Positions 4,556 through 5,373 of a DNA stretch of 5,373 bases are shown here, piece by piece (positions within the stretch are counted from its first letter, which is position 1; each line of letters opens with the position of its first letter). The notes under the pieces are model-generated. The model saw nothing but the letters and a program-made list of their open reading frames with translations. It made no database searches and had not been told where the DNA came from. The position numbers were made by a program, and so were the translations under genes. The stretch is from Pseudomonadota bacterium (GTDB lineage Bacteria; Pseudomonadota; Gammaproteobacteria; Burkholderiales; Methylophilaceae), in NCBI GenBank assembly GCA_029549705.1, contig JAKPIR010000328.1, forward strand, positions 1 to 5,373, given 5' to 3'.

Positions 4556-5373
4556 CGCCTAAAGAATCTTCATACATTTTTAGGTTAGCTTCACCGCCGC
4601 CAAAACCGTCTGGAATAGATTTGTTGCCTTTTACTTTTTCTTCAAAGGCATGCATGTAAGCAAAAGAAAGTTCACCGTTATTTGGCAGTACATAAGTAGC
4701 ACCCAAGGTGATATGGTCTTGCACAACACCAGGGGCCAAGATATTAAACAAGGTTTCACTTTTGCGAATGGGCTGTGAAGAATGGTTATAGCCAGCACGA
4801 AGCGTTAGATGTTCATTGTAGGCATATAACGCACCGATTTTTACGGCAGTGACATCGCGCCATGCAAAGCCTGGGCCTTTATTTGAACCCAGCGGGTTGC
4901 CTTTAAGTAATAGGTTGTTGATTGAATTGCCAACGGAATCCACGTCGCCGTATTCTATACGCTGTACATCTGCCGCCAAAGTTAATGCAGGTGTTGCTTT
5001 TACTGCTAACCCTACCCCGTAGGTGGCAGGAATATCAAAATCACCGCCTTCAGCAAATAAGCCTTTGTAATCACTAAATTTACTCATGCGCGTTTTGGTT
5101 TGATAAGTTGCACCTAAAGTGACCGCATCATTGATTTGGCCTATCCAGCCAAGATGAAGACCAAAGCCTGTTGAAGAATCATGCCCTTTGTTGGTGACTT
5201 TGCCAGGGTGTTTGGTAAAAAATGGATTGTCAAAATTTTGCAGGCCTTTTGCCTCAAAACGTTGATAGGCTAAATTGAGCGAAGCGCCTATGGTGTTGGA
5301 AGGCGTGACTTTCCATGTAACGGTTGGGGCAACAAAGAGCTGGGCTAAATCAACGCCAGGCGGTGTGCTGCCT
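4533..5373 (-). CDS. OmpP1/FadL/TodX-family outer membrane transport protein, C-terminal part (5' end outside window)
   Basis: The last 279 residues of a beta-barrel protein are visible; the frame is open through the right edge, so the signal peptide and the N-terminal hatch are missing. Alternating hydrophobic strands typical of FadL appear, for example LFVAPTVTWKVTPSNTIGASLN (visible residues about 11-32), LHLGWIGQINDAVTLGATYQ, and the late pair LTLRAGYNHSSQPI...LGATYVL. The protein ends YGWRF, with the C-terminal phenylalanine used as the outer-membrane assembly signal. The family moves hydrophobic molecules such as long-chain fatty acids or aromatic hydrocarbons across the outer membrane through a lateral opening. 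The substrate cannot be told here. An internal ATG at 5087 gives a shorter frame but is clearly mid-protein. A strong hairpin terminator follows the stop codon. Confidence 0.88.
   Translation of the reverse strand, partial: GSTPPGVDLAQLFVAPTVTWKVTPSNTIGASLNLAYQRFEAKGLQNFDNPFFTKHPGKVTNKGHDSSTGFGLHLGWIGQINDAVTLGATYQTKTRMSKFSDYKGLFAEGGDFDIPATYGVGLAVKATPALTLAADVQRIEYGDVDSVGNSINNLLLKGNPLGSNKGPGFAWRDVTAVKIGALYAYNEHLTLRAGYNHSSQPIRKSETLFNILAPGVVQDHITLGATYVLPNNGELSFAYMHAFEEKVKGNKSIPDGFGGGEANLKMYEDSLGVAYGWRF

Noticed and set aside
1..5373. CRISPR array, tRNA, rRNA, toxin-antitoxin or defence system
   Set aside because: No regularly spaced repeats, no cloverleaf or rRNA-like sequence, and no nuclease or toxin motifs were seen on either strand.

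Overview
The window (roughly mid-40s % GC by eye) looks like chromosomal DNA of a betaproteobacterium. The protein style (FtsY, FtsE, FtsX, an OmpP1/FadL porin, an OscA-type DUF2292 protein) would suit a Methylophilaceae-like or other Nitrosomonadales organism. That placement is an impression from memory, not a search. Every chromosomal gene lies on the minus strand; only the transposase remnant at the left edge is on plus.

Reading in the direction of transcription, from right to left: 5373-4533 is the 3' two-thirds or so of an outer-membrane FadL-family channel whose start lies outside the window. An intrinsic terminator hairpin (4477-4511) follows it. Next come two small membrane proteins, a YeeE/YedE family half (4031-4465) and its DUF6691 partner half (3588-4028), which together form a putative sulfur-compound transporter. 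After these lie ftsY (2479-3507), a 300-bp gap rich in A/T repeats with a good sigma70 promoter at its end, and then the overlapping pair ftsE (1491-2177) and ftsX (559-1494). A clear intrinsic terminator (501-530) closes ftsEX. A separate small gene of the DUF2292/OscA family (149-358) follows, with its own promoter region and an 11-bp-spaced dyad that resembles a LysR-type operator.

The left edge (1-139) is the right end of an insertion sequence that looks like the IS1595 family. It holds the last 39 residues of the transposase and a terminal inverted repeat, and it sits within a few bases of the oscA-like stop codon.

Functionally the centre is the conserved ftsY-ftsE-ftsX cluster: co-translational membrane targeting (FtsY) and the divisome ABC complex that controls peptidoglycan hydrolysis (FtsEX). 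It is bracketed on both sides by genes linked to sulfur nutrition (YeeE/YedE pair, OscA-like). No complete new system is evident. The most interesting points are the hairpin squeezed between fadL and the yeeE-like gene, where it may act as an attenuator, the dyad upstream of oscA, the transcriptional separation of ftsE from ftsY, and the IS abutting oscA. Several start codons differ from the longest open frames and are corrected below.
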